The notes below the pieces were generated by a model. It saw nothing but the letters and a program-made list of their open reading frames with translations. It searched no databases and had not been told where the DNA came from. Below are positions 1-9,403 of a stretch of 25,428 nt of DNA, piece by piece. Source of the stretch: a bacterium (GTDB lineage: Bacteria > UBA9089 > CG2-30-40-21 > SBAY01); NCBI GenBank assembly GCA_040757115.1, contig JBFLYA010000035.1:1-25428 (forward strand), given 5' to 3'. The stretch's first letter is position 1, and every line of letters begins with the position of its first letter. Made by a program: the position numbers and the translations under genes.

Positions 1-3000
1 TCGTATCTATTGCGCTAATTCTAATCTTATGCCTGCCTTCCTGAGCAATCGAAAATGTAGCGTCGTATTTCTTCCATTCCTCATCATCTATTTTGCATAA
101 TACCTCAGCCACACCCGAGGCATTATCACTGGTTATTATTGAAAATCTGGTATGCGGATGAACAAAACACCCGGATTTACGGTCTATCTCAATCTTTATT
201 TCTGGTGGTGTGTTGTCAACAATGACATTAACTACCTTTTCCTTTGATTGATTGCCAATATTATCCGCTACTCGAAATTCAATCTGATGACTACCTTCAA
301 GGGCAATCGAGAATGCGGCATTGTATCTCTTCCATTCATCATTATCTATTCTGAACAACACCTCCATAACTCCAGAGGCATCATCACGGCTGAGTAACGA
401 AAATTTGGTCTGCGAATGAACAAAACAACCAGATTTGCGGTCTATATCCATCTGGACCTCCGGTGGTGTGCTATCAACAATAACATCGATTATCTGTTCC
501 TTTGATGGGTTGCCAACATTATCTATGGCTTGAAATCCAATTCGGTGACCGCCTTCCTGCGAAATCGAAAATGTGCCGGGGTATTTCTTCCATTCCTCAT
601 TATCTATTTTGCATAGAACCTCTGCTACACCAGCGAGCTCATCAATGGCTGTTAATGAAAATCCAGTCTGCGGATGGACGAAACTGCCAAATTTGCGGTC
701 TATATCCATTTTTACCACAGGCGGTGTCTGGTCAACAATGACATTCGTTACCTGTTCCTTTGATTGATTGCCAAGACTATCTATTGCCCGAAATTCAATC
801 TGATGGATACCTTCCTGCGAAATCGAAAATGTGTCTGTGTATCTCTTCCACTCCTTATTATCAAGCCTGTATAATACCTCATCCACACCAGAGGCATTAT
901 CACTGGCGATTAATGAGAATTTGGTCTGCGGATGAACAAAACTGCCTGATTTGCGGTCTATATCCATCTGGACTTCTGGTGCTGTATTGTCAACAATGAC
1001 ATCGATTATCTTTTCCTTTGATTGATTGCCAAGGGTATCCATTGCCTGGAATCCAATCTGATGGTTACCTTCTTGAGAGAGTGAAAATGTGCCACTGTAG
1101 TTTTTCCATGCCTCGTTATCTATTTTGACTATGAACTCAGCTACACCCGAGGCATCGTCACTGGCGATTAATGAAAATTTGGTGTCCGAACGAACAAAAC
1201 AGCCTGATTTGTGGTCTATATCCATCTTTATCCCTGGCGGTGTCCTATCCACAATAACATTGACTATCTTTTCCTTTGATTGGTTGCCAACATTGTCTAT
1301 GGCTTGAAATCTAATCCAGTGACTACCTTCCTGGAAAATGGAAAATGTGCCTGCGTATCTCATCCACGCCTCATTATCAATCTTGACTATGACCTCAGCT
1401 ACACCCGCGGCATCATCAATACCGATTAATGAAAATTGGGTGTCCGAACGAACAAAACTGCCTGATTTGCGGTCTATATCCATCTGGACATCTGGGGGGG
1501 TATTATCAACAATGACATCGATTGTCTTTTCTTTTGATTGATTGCCAACTGTATCTATGGCTCGGAATCCAATCTGATGAATACCCTCCTGAACTATCGA
1601 GAACGCTCCTGTGTATCTCTTCCACTCCTCATTATCAATCTTGCATTGCACCTCAGCCACACCCGCGGCATTATCACTGGCGATTAACGAGAATTTGGTT
1701 TGTGGATGAACAAAACAACCAGATTTGCGGTCTATATCAATTTTTATCTCCGGTGGTGTGTTATCAACGATGACATCAATCACCTTCTCTTTTGATTGAT
1801 TACCAACCGTATCTATGGCTCGGAATCCAATCTGATGACTGCCTTCCTGCAAAATCGAAAATGTGCCCGTGTATCTCTTCCACTCCTCATTATCTATTTT
1901 GCATTGCACCTCAGCCACACCCGCGGCATTATCACTGGCGATTAATGAGAATTTGGTCTGCGGATGAACAAAATTGCCTGATTTGCGGTCTATATCAATT
2001 TTTACCTCTGGTGGCGTGTTATCAACAATAATATCAAGGACATTTTCCTTTGATTGATTGCCAACCGTATCTATAGCCTGGAATCCAATCTGATGACTGC
2101 CTTCTTGCAAAATCGAAAATGCCCCGGTGTATTTCTTCCATTCCTTATCATCTATTTTGTATAACACCTCAGCCACACCTGCGGTACTATCACTGGCGGC
2201 TAATGAAAATATGGTCTGCGGATGAACAAAACTGCCTGATTTGCGGTCTATATCCATCTGGACCTCTGGCGGTGTCCTGTCAACAATGACATCGATTATC
2301 TTTTCTTTTGATTGATTGCCAAGCGTATCTACGGCTCGGAATCCAATCTGATGAATACCCTCCTGAACTATCGAGAACGCTCCCGTGTATCTCTTCCATT
2401 CCTCATTATCAATCTTGCATTGCACCTCAGCCACACCCGCGGCACTATCACTGGCGATTAACGAGAATTTGGTCTGCGGATGAACAAAACAACCAGATTT
2501 GCGGTCTATATCAATTTTTATCTCCGGTGGTGTGTGATCAACGATGACATCAATTACTTTCTCTTTTGATTGATTACCAACCGTATCTACGGCTCGGAAT
2601 CCAATCTGATGGCTGCCTTCCTGCGAAATCGAGAATGCGCCCGTGTATCTCTTCCACTCCTCATTATCAATCTTGCATTGCACCTCAGCCACACCCGCGG
2701 CATTATCACTGGCGATTAGTGAAAATTTGGTCTGCGGATGAACAAAATTGCCTGATTTGCGGTCTATATCAATTTTTATCTCCGGTGGTGTGTGATCAAC
2801 GATGACATCAATTACTTTCTCTTTTGATTGATTACCAACCGTATCTACGGCTCGGAATCCAATCTGATGGCTGCCTTCCTGCGAAATCGAAAATGCGCCC
2901 GTGTATCTTTTCCACTCTTCATTATCAATCTTGCATTGCACCTCAGCCACACCTGCGGCATTATCACTGGCGATTAATGAGAATTTGGTCTGCGGATGAA

Positions 3001-4585
3001 CAAAATTGCCTGATTTGCGGTCTATATCCATCTGGACCTCTGGCGGTGTCCTATCAACAATGACATCAACCATTTTCTCCATTGATTGATTGCCAACCGT
3101 ATCTACAGCGCGGAATCCAATTTGATGGTTACCTTCCTGTGAAATCGAGAATGCGCCCGTGTATCTCTTCCACTCCTCATTATCTATTTTGCATTGCACC
3201 TCCGCCACACCTGCGGCATTATCACTGGCGGCTAATGAAAATATGGTCTGCGGATGAACAAAACTGCCTGATTTGTGGTCTATATCAATCTGGACTTCTG
3301 GCGGTATGTTGTCAACCACGACGATAAACTTATCTATCTCTCCAGAGTTACCAAAGGCATCAACGCCTTTATATTTAATCGTATGAGTTCCTGCTTTGTT
3401 AAATGATATTGGCTGATGATAGGTATAAAAATCGTCGTTGTCTATAGCTGCTATGATGCGGACAATGCTGGTATCGGCGTCTAATGGTTTCAGGGTATAT
3501 TGGCAAGATATGTGGGCATAGAGAATGCTCTCCTTTTTAAATAGGGGGCTATCTGGCACTATTTCCAGCTGTAGTTTTCTAACAATCCTTAATATTCTGG
3601 CATTACTGAATTTGCCTTCAAGCCCGGATTTATCAATACTCCTCACACGCCAGTAGTATTTTCCTACGGGTAAGGTTGTAGAAACAACACTTGTTGATTC
3701 TGTGCCTTGGACTCTATAGACCACATTATTAAATGCCTCGTCTTTCGCTATCTCAAGGTAATATTTTGCCGCCTCAGGAACAGACTTCCATGAAAAGGTT
3801 AGCGTCAGGATACCTGTAATAAAATCATCTACCGGTTTAATTAATTCTGGAGATTTTGGAAGTGGTTTTGGAGGTGATGGTAGTTCTCCTTTGACGGATT
3901 GAATTCCAAAGCCGGCAGGGACATTGACAGCTTTGCCAGTAGATGATGCCAGAACCTCTCCTTGAAATACAGATATGCTGGAGAGGCCATCGGGTGTGTA
4001 TCCTATCTCGAATTCAGTTCCTCTAACCCCGCAAAAGACACCTGGGGTCTCAATCTCAAAATTAGAGCCAGTCGTCTTTGTTCCTTTAAACGACATTTTA
4101 CCGTGAAGGAGTTTTACCTTTGTATTGACTGCTTTAACCTTTTCCGCATAAACGCTGTGTTTAAGTACCAATGATGTCTCTGGTTTTAGTTGCAGGATAC
4201 TTTTATCCTCAAATTCAATTTGAGCCGTTGAATCTGGACCCACAACAACCTCATCATGGGGATAGACATTATCTCCTCTACGGAGATTAACATACTTATT
4301 TGTCCCAATCCTTTTAATTGTAACATCACCAAATACTTCCGTAACTTTCACCTGTGGCACTTCGGGTATTTTAATCATATCTCCGGGGAGAATAAAATGA
4401 GGATTTTTGAGTTTGTTATAATCGGCAATAGCCATCCATAACCACGGAGTCTGCAAATACTTTTCTGAGATATCCCACAATGTATCCCCGTCTTTAGTCT
4501 TGTGAATCAAGAGTTCTTGTGCAGAGACTAATGAGACTAAACTAACCATACAGGTTGTAAAAAGAAACATTCTAAAGATTTTCAT
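1..4585 (-). CDS. Giant exported LysM-FecR protein with OmpL47-like repeats (partial, C-terminus off the left edge)
   Basis: The frame is open from ATG 4585 down to base 1, at least 1528 codons, so the C-terminus lies outside the window. A strong AAGGAGG lies 8 bases before the ATG. Residues 1 to about 22 form a signal peptide (MKIF..., ending VSA before QELL). Residues 23-75 are a LysM domain (DGDTLWDIS, LPGDMIKIP). Residues 78-230 are a FecR domain (LLHGKMSF, TPGVFCGVRGTEFEI). About 238-335 is fibronectin-III-like (YYWRVRSIDKSG). A divergent Ig-like unit follows, then twelve full and one partial 86-residue repeats carrying PPEVQIDID, FVHPQT, KIDNEEWKRYTG and DTVGNQS, typical of OmpL47-type beta domains. 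LysM predicts peptidoglycan contact; the repeats would form a long surface or periplasmic stalk. The domain assignment is solid, but the biological role is inferred. Its leader contains an inserted palindromic element. Confidence 0.9.
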   Translation of the reverse strand, partial: MKIFRMFLFTTCMVSLVSLVSAQELLIHKTKDGDTLWDISEKYLQTPWLWMAIADYNKLKNPHFILPGDMIKIPEVPQVKVTEVFGDVTIKRIGTNKYVNLRRGDNVYPHDEVVVGPDSTAQIEFEDKSILQLKPETSLVLKHSVYAEKVKAVNTKVKLLHGKMSFKGTKTTGSNFEIETPGVFCGVRGTEFEIGYTPDGLSSISVFQGEVLASSTGKAVNVPAGFGIQSVKGELPSPPKPLPKSPELIKPVDDFITGILTLTFSWKSVPEAAKYYLEIAKDEAFNNVVYRVQGTESTSVVSTTLPVGKYYWRVRSIDKSGLEGKFSNARILRIVRKLQLEIVPDSPLFKKESILYAHISCQYTLKPLDADTSIVRIIAAIDNDDFYTYHQPISFNKAGTHTIKYKGVDAFGNSGEIDKFIVVVDNIPPEVQIDIDHKSGSFVHPQTIFSLAASDNAAGVAEVQCKIDNEEWKRYTGAFSISQEGNHQIGFRAVDTVGNQSMEKMVDVIVDRTPPEVQMDIDRKSGNFVHPQTKFSLIASDNAAGVAEVQCKIDNEEWKRYTGAFSISQEGSHQIGFRAVDTVGNQSKEKVIDVIVDHTPPEIKIDIDRKSGNFVHPQTKFSLIASDNAAGVAEVQCKIDNEEWKRYTGAFSISQEGSHQIGFRAVDTVGNQSKEKVIDVIVDHTPPEIKIDIDRKSGCFVHPQTKFSLIASDSAAGVAEVQCKIDNEEWKRYTGAFSIVQEGIHQIGFRAVDTLGNQSKEKIIDVIVDRTPPEVQMDIDRKSGSFVHPQTIFSLAASDSTAGVAEVLYKIDDKEWKKYTGAFSILQEGSHQIGFQAIDTVGNQSKENVLDIIVDNTPPEVKIDIDRKSGNFVHPQTKFSLIASDNAAGVAEVQCKIDNEEWKRYTGTFSILQEGSHQIGFRAIDTVGNQSKEKVIDVIVDNTPPEIKIDIDRKSGCFVHPQTKFSLIASDNAAGVAEVQCKIDNEEWKRYTGAFSIVQEGIHQIGFRAIDTVGNQSKEKTIDVIVDNTPPDVQMDIDRKSGSFVRSDTQFSLIGIDDAAGVAEVIVKIDNEAWMRYAGTFSIFQEGSHWIRFQAIDNVGNQSKEKIVNVIVDRTPPGIKMDIDHKSGCFVRSDTKFSLIASDDASGVAEFIVKIDNEAWKNYSGTFSLSQEGNHQIGFQAMDTLGNQSKEKIIDVIVDNTAPEVQMDIDRKSGSFVHPQTKFSLIASDNASGVDEVLYRLDNKEWKRYTDTFSISQEGIHQIEFRAIDSLGNQSKEQVTNVIVDQTPPVVKMDIDRKFGSFVHPQTGFSLTAIDELAGVAEVLCKIDNEEWKKYPGTFSISQEGGHRIGFQAIDNVGNPSKEQIIDVIVDSTPPEVQMDIDRKSGCFVHSQTKFSLLSRDDASGVMEVLFRIDNDEWKRYNAAFSIALEGSHQIEFRVADNIGNQSKEKVVNVIVDNTPPEIKIEIDRKSGCFVHPHTRFSIITSDNASGVAEVLCKIDDEEWKKYDATFSIAQEGRHKIRISAIDT
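211..3310 (-). repeat. Tandem 258-bp coding repeats (12 full units)
   Basis: The sequence around the VDNTPPE boundary recurs every 258 bp (near 211, 471, 728, 986, 1242, 1500, 1758, 2016, 2273, 2531, 2789, 3047 and 3305). Each unit encodes one 86-residue beta domain of the giant minus-strand protein; a thirteenth unit continues to base 1. All units keep exactly the same length and frame. The units between about 2270 and 3060 are nearly identical at the DNA level, while those toward the left edge differ more, which points to recent duplication or gene conversion in the N-terminal part of the array. Confidence 0.95.
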
Positions 4586-4605
4586 GATTATTACCTCCTT
4601 TTTTG

Positions 4606-4983
4606 GTAACCGTTCACCACAAGATGCCACAGAGACGCAGAGAAAAAATTAAAATCTATTCACCAGAAACAGAAATTTCCGTAAGCGTTCAGGTGGTGTA
4701 AGAAAAGGAGATATGGAAATAAAGGAGATAAGGGGATATATTTAGGAGTTTTTGGTGAAAGGATTAGGGTTAGGAGGCTGGTTTGGTTTAGGGGTTATAA
4801 AAGTTAGTCTTTTTGCATAACCATTTTGCCCAATTATCCAGGGAATTTATAATCTCCACATCTCCCCAATCCCCTTATCTCCCTTCTTACACTTCTAATA
4901 TATAACCTGAACGGTTACAAAAAAAGATATTTTCCTCTCTGTTTCTCTGCGTCTCTGCGGTAAAGGATTACCTGAACGGTTAC
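4606..4983. mobile_element. Composite palindromic element in the leader of the giant gene
   Basis: The left end GTAACCGTTCACC and right end TGAACGGTTAC are inverted, followed inward by CAGAGACGCAGAGAAA on the left and its complement on the right. A second inverted pair is nested inside: GTAAGCGTTCAGG at 4681 and TGAACGGTTAC ending at 4918, with purine-rich GGAGATAAGGGGATA arms. No 8-bp target duplication is visible on either pair. The element begins about 6 bases upstream of the ribosome-binding site of the minus-strand giant gene and lies between that site and its promoter, so it must be transcribed into the leader. Confidence 0.75.
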
Positions 4984-5010
4984 TAAAAATCTCTTTCCGG
5001 AAACATTTTT

Positions 5011-5039
5011 ATCATAGCATATCTTCACTTTTCTGTCAA
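5011..5039 (-). promoter_or_regulatory. Sigma70-type promoter of the giant LysM-FecR gene
   Basis: On the minus strand TTGACA (5039-5034) and TATGAT (5016-5011) are separated by exactly 17 bases. Predicted transcription starts near 5004, giving a leader of about 420 nt, of which about 378 nt is the palindromic element at 4606-4983. It is back-to-back with the promoter at 5064-5092. Confidence 0.7.
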
Positions 5040-5063
5040 TAAGTTTTTTGCTGTATTTTAAAC

Positions 5064-5092
5064 TTGACAGGAATGCGTGTTATAAGTATAAT
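5064..5092 (+). promoter_or_regulatory. Consensus sigma70 promoter of the UPF0182-folE-mobA operon
   Basis: TTGACA at 5064-5069 and TATAAT at 5087-5092 have a 17-base spacer, a perfect consensus. Transcription should start near 5099, giving a leader of about 135 nt that is mostly the inverted repeat at 5099-5212. Only 24 bases separate its -35 box from that of the divergent promoter. Confidence 0.8.
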
Positions 5093-5098
5093 AAATGA

Positions 5099-5212
5099 GT
5101 AATTGGATAATTGGTAACTAATCACCCGAATAGGGCTTCACGAAATTATAAAGTAAGTAATCGGTTAAATGGTAACTGGTAACTAATTACCATTCACCAG
5201 TTACCAATTACC
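5099..5212. repeat. Inverted heptamer-type repeat in the UPF0182 leader
   Basis: TAATTGGATAATTGGTAACTA on the left is answered by CAGTTACCAATTACC on the right, with further GGTAACTGGTAACTAATTACC symmetry inside. The right arm is built from 7-bp RTTACCA-like units, as upstream of rpsO and of the ADH synthase gene. It ends just before AAGGAGG, so a leader transcript could fold into a long hairpin next to the ribosome-binding site. Confidence 0.7.
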
Positions 5213-5234
5213 AAAAAAAGGAGGCAAAGGTAAA

Positions 5235-7946
5235 ATGAATATCAGAAAAATAGTAGTTGGGTTAATAGTTTTGTTGTTTATTTTAAGTTCATTGGGAAGA
5301 CAGGCAGTCAATCTTTACACGGATTGGCTTTGGTTTGGCGGTGTCGGTTTTCAATCTGTATTTGTCCAAATATTGACGACTAAAGTTTTAATTGGGCTAA
5401 TATGTGGAATCTCCTTCTTCTTATTAACCTTTATTAATCCCTTTTTAGCTAAACTATTTTCTCCAAAAAGAAGGTTATTGATTATTGAGCCAGATTTGTT
5501 TGAAATACCCCACAAAGAAGAATTTGCCCCTTTTATAAATAAATTTTTATTAAGTATTATCCTCTTAATGGCTATTTTTGTCGGTTATGGCTCTTCAAAT
5601 AAATGGGAAGAATACCTCCAATTTATGAATCCGACATCTTTCAATTTATGTGACCCACTTTTCTCAAAAGACATTAGTTTTTATGTTTTTAAATTACCGT
5701 TTATCAAGTATGTTTATCAACTGTTATGTTTTAGTCTTGGGTTAGGGATGGTGTTAGTGGTAGGGATTTATCTTTTTGAAGGGGCAATGCGGATAACGAC
5801 AAGAGGATTACGGTTTGTCCCGGCATTTAAGATTCATATCTCGATATTAGCCAGTTTAATCTTTGGATTGATAAGTTGGGGCATAATATTAAGGATGTAT
5901 GAATTACTTTACTCACCCAGAGGGGTAGTTTTTGGAGCAAGTTTTACAGATATTCATGCCTATTTACCTGTCCTAAAGATTCTTTTTGTGCTTGGATTGA
6001 TTACCGGCATATCATTTTTAATGAATATCTTCTTTACTAACTGGAAAATCACTATTGGATTATGTGGACTAATGTTAGTTATCTGGGTATTAGGTGGGAG
6101 GATGTATCCTGAGGTTATTCAACGACTTCAAGTTGCTCCTAATGAAATAAGGATGGAAGAACCTTATATAAAACTAAATATTAAATATACTCGGATGGCG
6201 TATAATCTTAATAAAATAGAGATAAAAGAATTCCCTGCACAAGAAACCTTGACCTTAGCGGATTTGAAAGCAAATGATATGACCATAAAAAATATTAGAC
6301 TCTGGGACCAGGAGCCCCTTTTGAGCACTTATGGACAATTACAAGAAATCCGAACATATTATAAATTTGTTGATGTTGATAATGATAGATATGTGATTAA
6401 TGGTGAATATTCTCAGGTAATGCTTTCTCCACGAGAATTATCTTATGAACATTTACCCAGTAAGATATGGATGAATGAACATCTGACCTACACACATGGT
6501 TATGGTGTCTGTTTGGGACCGGTAAATAAAATCTCTAAAGAAGGATTACCTGAATTTATGATTAAAGATATTCCACCAATTTGCCTGACAGACCTTAAAT
6601 TAGAAAAACCTCAGATTTATTATGGCGAAATACCAAATGAATATTGTTTTGTCAGGACTAATGCAAAAGAATTTGATTATCCTGCCGGGGATAAAAATGT
6701 ATATACAACCTATACAGGAAGGGGAGATATTCCAGTTAGTTCTTTGTTTCGAAAAGTGCTATTAGCCATAAGATTTCAAGAACCAAAGATATTTTTCTCA
6801 ACAGAGATTACTAACCAGAGTAAGATAATGTATTATCGAGGAGTAAAAGAAAGGATACAAAAAATCTGTCCTTTTATTAGTTATGACCGGGACCCATATT
6901 TGGTTATTGCGGATGGAAAATTATACTGGATTTGTGATGGTTATACCGTGACGAATATGTATCCTTATTCAGAACCAATGTATCAAAAGGCTATTGGCAG
7001 GGCAAGTAATTATATTCGTAATTCAGTTAAAGTAGTAATAGATGCTTATGATGGTTTGATGTGGTTTTATATTAGTGATTCAAACGACCCAATTATTCAA
7101 ACTTATGCCAGAATTTTTCCAGACCTTTTTCTATCATTAGATAAAATGCCTCAGGATTTGAAAAACCACATCAGGTATCCAGTAGATATGTTTGCGGTGC
7201 AATCTATGATGTATTGTGCTTATCACATGCAGGATGCACAGGTATTTTATAATAAAGAGGATTTATGGGCTATTCATAAGAAAATGGTGGGAGGTACTAC
7301 TCAGCAAATGGAACCTTATTATACCATTATGAAATTACGAGGAGAAAAAAAAGAGGAGTTTATCTTGATGATTCCTTTTACCCCGGCTCGTAAGGATAAT
7401 ATGATTGCCTGGTTGGCCGCAAGATGCGATGCCCCTAATTATGGTAATTTATTAGTTTATACTTTCCCTAAGGAAAAGTTAATTTACGGTCCATCTCAAA
7501 TTGAGGCAAGAATTAATCAAGATGCGGAAATCTCTCAACAACTATCACTCTGGGACCAGCGAGGGTCTAATGTCAATCGAGGTAGTTTATTGGTTATTCC
7601 AATTGAGAATTCACTTCTTTATATCGAACCACTTTATTTAGTTGCAGAACAAGGAAAAATTCCTGAATTAAAGCGAGTTATTGTTAGCTTTGGTAATAAA
7701 ATTGTTATGGCACAAAACTTAGAACAGGCTCTTCAGGAAATCTTTGGTGGCAAGATAATGCCTGCCCAGATTGAAACAAAAAAAGAAGTAATAGAAGAAA
7801 AACCTTTATCTATTAAGGAATTGGCGAAACAGGCATCAGCACACTTTCAGAATGCAGAAAAACACTTGCAACAGGGTGACTGGGCAGGTTATGGAGAAGA
7901 ATTACGCAAACTAAAAGAGGTGCTTAAGCGTTTAGAACATCAATAG
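5235..7946 (+). CDS. UPF0182 family integral membrane protein
   Basis: This 903-residue protein matches the UPF0182 (COG1615) family in length and layout. The early [14 protein letters not shown] segment, just after the first membrane helix, is a family hallmark. About seven membrane helices can be seen, near residues 6-24, 45-68, 101-121, 160-185, 198-223, 242-265 and 270-290, followed by a soluble part of about 600 residues. The C-terminus is charged and probably helical ([14 protein letters not shown]). AGGAGG lies 10 bases before the ATG, and a consensus promoter lies upstream. It is the first gene of a run with folE (next frame begins within 30 bases) and mobA, but this gives no functional clue. 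The biochemical role of UPF0182 proteins is not established. Confidence 0.9.
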   Translation: MNIRKIVVGLIVLLFILSSLGRQAVNLYTDWLWFGGVGFQSVFVQILTTKVLIGLICGISFFLLTFINPFLAKLFSPKRRLLIIEPDLFEIPHKEEFAPFINKFLLSIILLMAIFVGYGSSNKWEEYLQFMNPTSFNLCDPLFSKDISFYVFKLPFIKYVYQLLCFSLGLGMVLVVGIYLFEGAMRITTRGLRFVPAFKIHISILASLIFGLISWGIILRMYELLYSPRGVVFGASFTDIHAYLPVLKILFVLGLITGISFLMNIFFTNWKITIGLCGLMLVIWVLGGRMYPEVIQRLQVAPNEIRMEEPYIKLNIKYTRMAYNLNKIEIKEFPAQETLTLADLKANDMTIKNIRLWDQEPLLSTYGQLQEIRTYYKFVDVDNDRYVINGEYSQVMLSPRELSYEHLPSKIWMNEHLTYTHGYGVCLGPVNKISKEGLPEFMIKDIPPICLTDLKLEKPQIYYGEIPNEYCFVRTNAKEFDYPAGDKNVYTTYTGRGDIPVSSLFRKVLLAIRFQEPKIFFSTEITNQSKIMYYRGVKERIQKICPFISYDRDPYLVIADGKLYWICDGYTVTNMYPYSEPMYQKAIGRASNYIRNSVKVVIDAYDGLMWFYISDSNDPIIQTYARIFPDLFLSLDKMPQDLKNHIRYPVDMFAVQSMMYCAYHMQDAQVFYNKEDLWAIHKKMVGGTTQQMEPYYTIMKLRGEKKEEFILMIPFTPARKDNMIAWLAARCDAPNYGNLLVYTFPKEKLIYGPSQIEARINQDAEISQQLSLWDQRGSNVNRGSLLVIPIENSLLYIEPLYLVAEQGKIPELKRVIVSFGNKIVMAQNLEQALQEIFGGKIMPAQIETKKEVIEEKPLSIKELAKQASAHFQNAEKHLQQGDWAGYGEELRKLKEVLKRLEHQ

Positions 7947-7974
7947 AGTGAGAAAAGGAGTAGCGAAATTAGAG

Positions 7975-8517
7975 ATGAAAGAATTAGTCAAACAACTACT
8001 TATATCTTTTGGAGAAAATCCTGATAGAGAAGGATTAAAAAAAACACCAGCCAGGGTAGAGGAATCGTTGAAATTTCTGACATCAGGTTATGAGGTAGAA
8101 GTTGCAGATGTGTTTAAAGATGCTACCTTTGTCGAGAATTATGACGAGATGGTTTTGGTTAAGGATATTGATTTCTATAGTCTATGTGAACATCATCTCC
8201 TTCCTTTTTACGGCAAATGCCATATCGCTTATATTCCGGATAAAAAGATAGTTGGATTAAGTAAATTAGTGAGATTGGTTGAAATATTCAGCCGCAGATT
8301 GCAGGTTCAAGAAAGGCTTACCACGCAAATTGCTCAGGCAATAAAAGAACATTTGACCCCATTGGGCGTAGGTGTAGTCATCGAGGCATATCATTTGTGT
8401 ATGATGATGCGTGGTGTCCAGAAACAAAACTCACAAATAACTACCAGCTCAATGCTGGGGATTTTCCGCCAGAAACAATCTACACGAATGGAATTCTTAT
8501 CGTTGTTAAAGAAATAG
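7975..8517 (+). CDS. folE: GTP cyclohydrolase I
   Basis: Converts GTP to 7,8-dihydroneopterin triphosphate, the first step toward tetrahydrofolate and other pterins; cytoplasmic homo-oligomer. The zinc ligands are visible as Cys71 and His74 in [10 protein letters not shown] and Cys142 in [12 protein letters not shown]. The N-terminal [16 protein letters not shown] and the Q-x-QERLT segment are also family-typical. I chose ATG 7975 (180 residues) because the protein then begins at the usual family start, [13 protein letters not shown] at 7957-7960 is a somewhat distant ribosome site. A GTG at 7948 would add nine residues but has no ribosome site. It follows the UPF0182 gene directly and precedes mobA by 27 bases, so co-transcription is likely. 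Confidence 0.93.
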   Translation: MKELVKQLLISFGENPDREGLKKTPARVEESLKFLTSGYEVEVADVFKDATFVENYDEMVLVKDIDFYSLCEHHLLPFYGKCHIAYIPDKKIVGLSKLVRLVEIFSRRLQVQERLTTQIAQAIKEHLTPLGVGVVIEAYHLCMMMRGVQKQNSQITTSSMLGIFRQKQSTRMEFLSLLKK

Positions 8518-8544
8518 AAGACAGAGCTCATAAGGAAAGAAATA

Positions 8545-9153
8545 ATGACTGGCATTATTTTATGTGGTGGCAAAGGCAGTCGATTAGGCTATAAAAATAA
8601 ACCTTTACTCAAAATAGGTGAAAAGACTCTTATTGAACGAGTTATTTCCAGATTAAAAGAAGTTTGTCTGGAAGAAATTATCTGCGTCAATGAAACTAAT
8701 TTTCCCTCGCCACTGTTCACTAACTACCCTTCAGTAATTACTATTCAAGATATAATTCCTCAAAAAGGACCTTTAGTTGGGCTTTACACCGGACTTTGTG
8801 TGTCTAAGAATTTTTATAATTTTGTGGTTGCGAGCGATATGCCTTTTATTAGTGTTAATTTAATTAAATATATGAAAGAACAGACAGGCGATGCCGATAT
8901 TATTATTCCTAAGACAAAAAATGGCATTGAATCCCTTCATGCCATTTATTCTAAAAACTGTTTAGATGTCCTCAGACAAAAAATAGATAATGAAAAACTT
9001 GCCATTTCGTCTATTTTTAGTGAACTAAAGGTAAAATATATCCTCGAAGAAGAAATCCTTAAATTCTCCATTCCGGAGATTGCCTTTTTTAATATTAATA
9101 CTGAAAAAGACCTATCAAAGGCAGAAAGATTAGCTAATGAATTCGAAAAATAA
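8545..9153 (+). CDS. mobA: Molybdenum cofactor guanylyltransferase (MobA-like)
   Basis: A 202-residue nucleotidyltransferase of the MobA type, which joins GMP to molybdopterin in the cytoplasm. The N-terminal Rossmann-like nucleotide site reads ILCGGKGSRLGYKNKPLL, with the conserved Gly-Gly and Lys. ASDMPFIS carries the metal-binding Asp, and FFNINTEKDL near the C-terminus is characteristic of MobA. AAGGAAAG precedes the ATG. It lies 27 bases after folE in the same direction, so two GTP-related cofactor genes are probably one transcript. No other molybdopterin gene is in the window, so the substrate is inferred from family membership; a related nucleotidyltransferase acting on another acceptor is possible. 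A palindromic element begins two bases after the stop codon. Confidence 0.8.
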   Translation: MTGIILCGGKGSRLGYKNKPLLKIGEKTLIERVISRLKEVCLEEIICVNETNFPSPLFTNYPSVITIQDIIPQKGPLVGLYTGLCVSKNFYNFVVASDMPFISVNLIKYMKEQTGDADIIIPKTKNGIESLHAIYSKNCLDVLRQKIDNEKLAISSIFSELKVKYILEEEILKFSIPEIAFFNINTEKDLSKAERLANEFEK

Positions 9154-9155
9154 GT

Positions 9156-9397
9156 GTAACTATTCACCGCAGAGACGCAGAGACGCAGAGAAAAAAATTA
9201 AAAACTATTTGTCATACGTTTCATTCCATCTCTGATTTTCATCAGAGCAAACTTTTTAGGACTGACATATCATGATTGATTAACAAATTTGGTTTTGATG
9301 TCCTATGTATTAGCATGAGTGCCTCAATAATCTTTTCTGTTATCTGATTTATTTCCATGTCTTCTCTGCGAACTCTTGCGTCTCTGCGGTAAATTAC
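9156..9397. mobile_element. Palindromic element carrying a decayed GxxExxY gene
   Basis: The left end is GTAACTATTCACCGCAGAGACGCAGAG. The right end is, in complement, GTAATTTACCGCAGAGACGC. Between them lies a minus-strand remnant of a GxxExxY gene whose ATG is 39 bases inside the right end. No clean 8-bp target duplication is seen (AAATAAGT on the left, CCCTGCTA on the right), so this copy may be old or rearranged. It fills the convergent gap between mobA and the sugar isomerase gene. Confidence 0.7.
9210..9358 (-). pseudogene. Internally deleted, frameshifted GxxExxY (PDDEXK_3-type) gene remnant
   Basis: From ATG 9358 the minus strand encodes MEINQITEKIIEALMLIHRT, matching the N-terminus of GxxExxY proteins, whose usual text is of the form ITEKIIG...EVHR.LGPG. 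It then passes at once into NLLINHDMSVLKSLL and stops at 9242. LLIN...VLK is the usual C-terminal text of the family. A shifted frame then continues as MKIRDGMKRMTN, again C-terminal-like. The family is normally about 125 residues, so about 80 central residues, including the nuclease-like core, are missing. The N-terminal match and the relation to the enclosing element are clear; the C-terminal match is from memory of the family. Confidence 0.65.
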
Positions 9398-9403
9398 CCC
9401 CTG

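Noticed and set aside
211-3310. Regular repeats that might suggest a CRISPR array
   Set aside because: The unit is 258 bp, has no short repeat/unique spacer alternation, and codes for protein in every copy. The 7-bp arrays elsewhere have no spacers either.
502-3327. Series of about 79-codon plus-strand open frames spaced 258 bases apart
   Set aside because: They are the antisense shadow of the minus-strand repeat protein; the spacing equals the repeat unit, there are no ribosome sites, and the minus frame is open for 1528 codons with clear domains.
7948-7974. GTG start extending FolE by nine residues
   Set aside because: There is no ribosome site before it and the added residues are not family-like; ATG 7975 gives the usual N-terminus.
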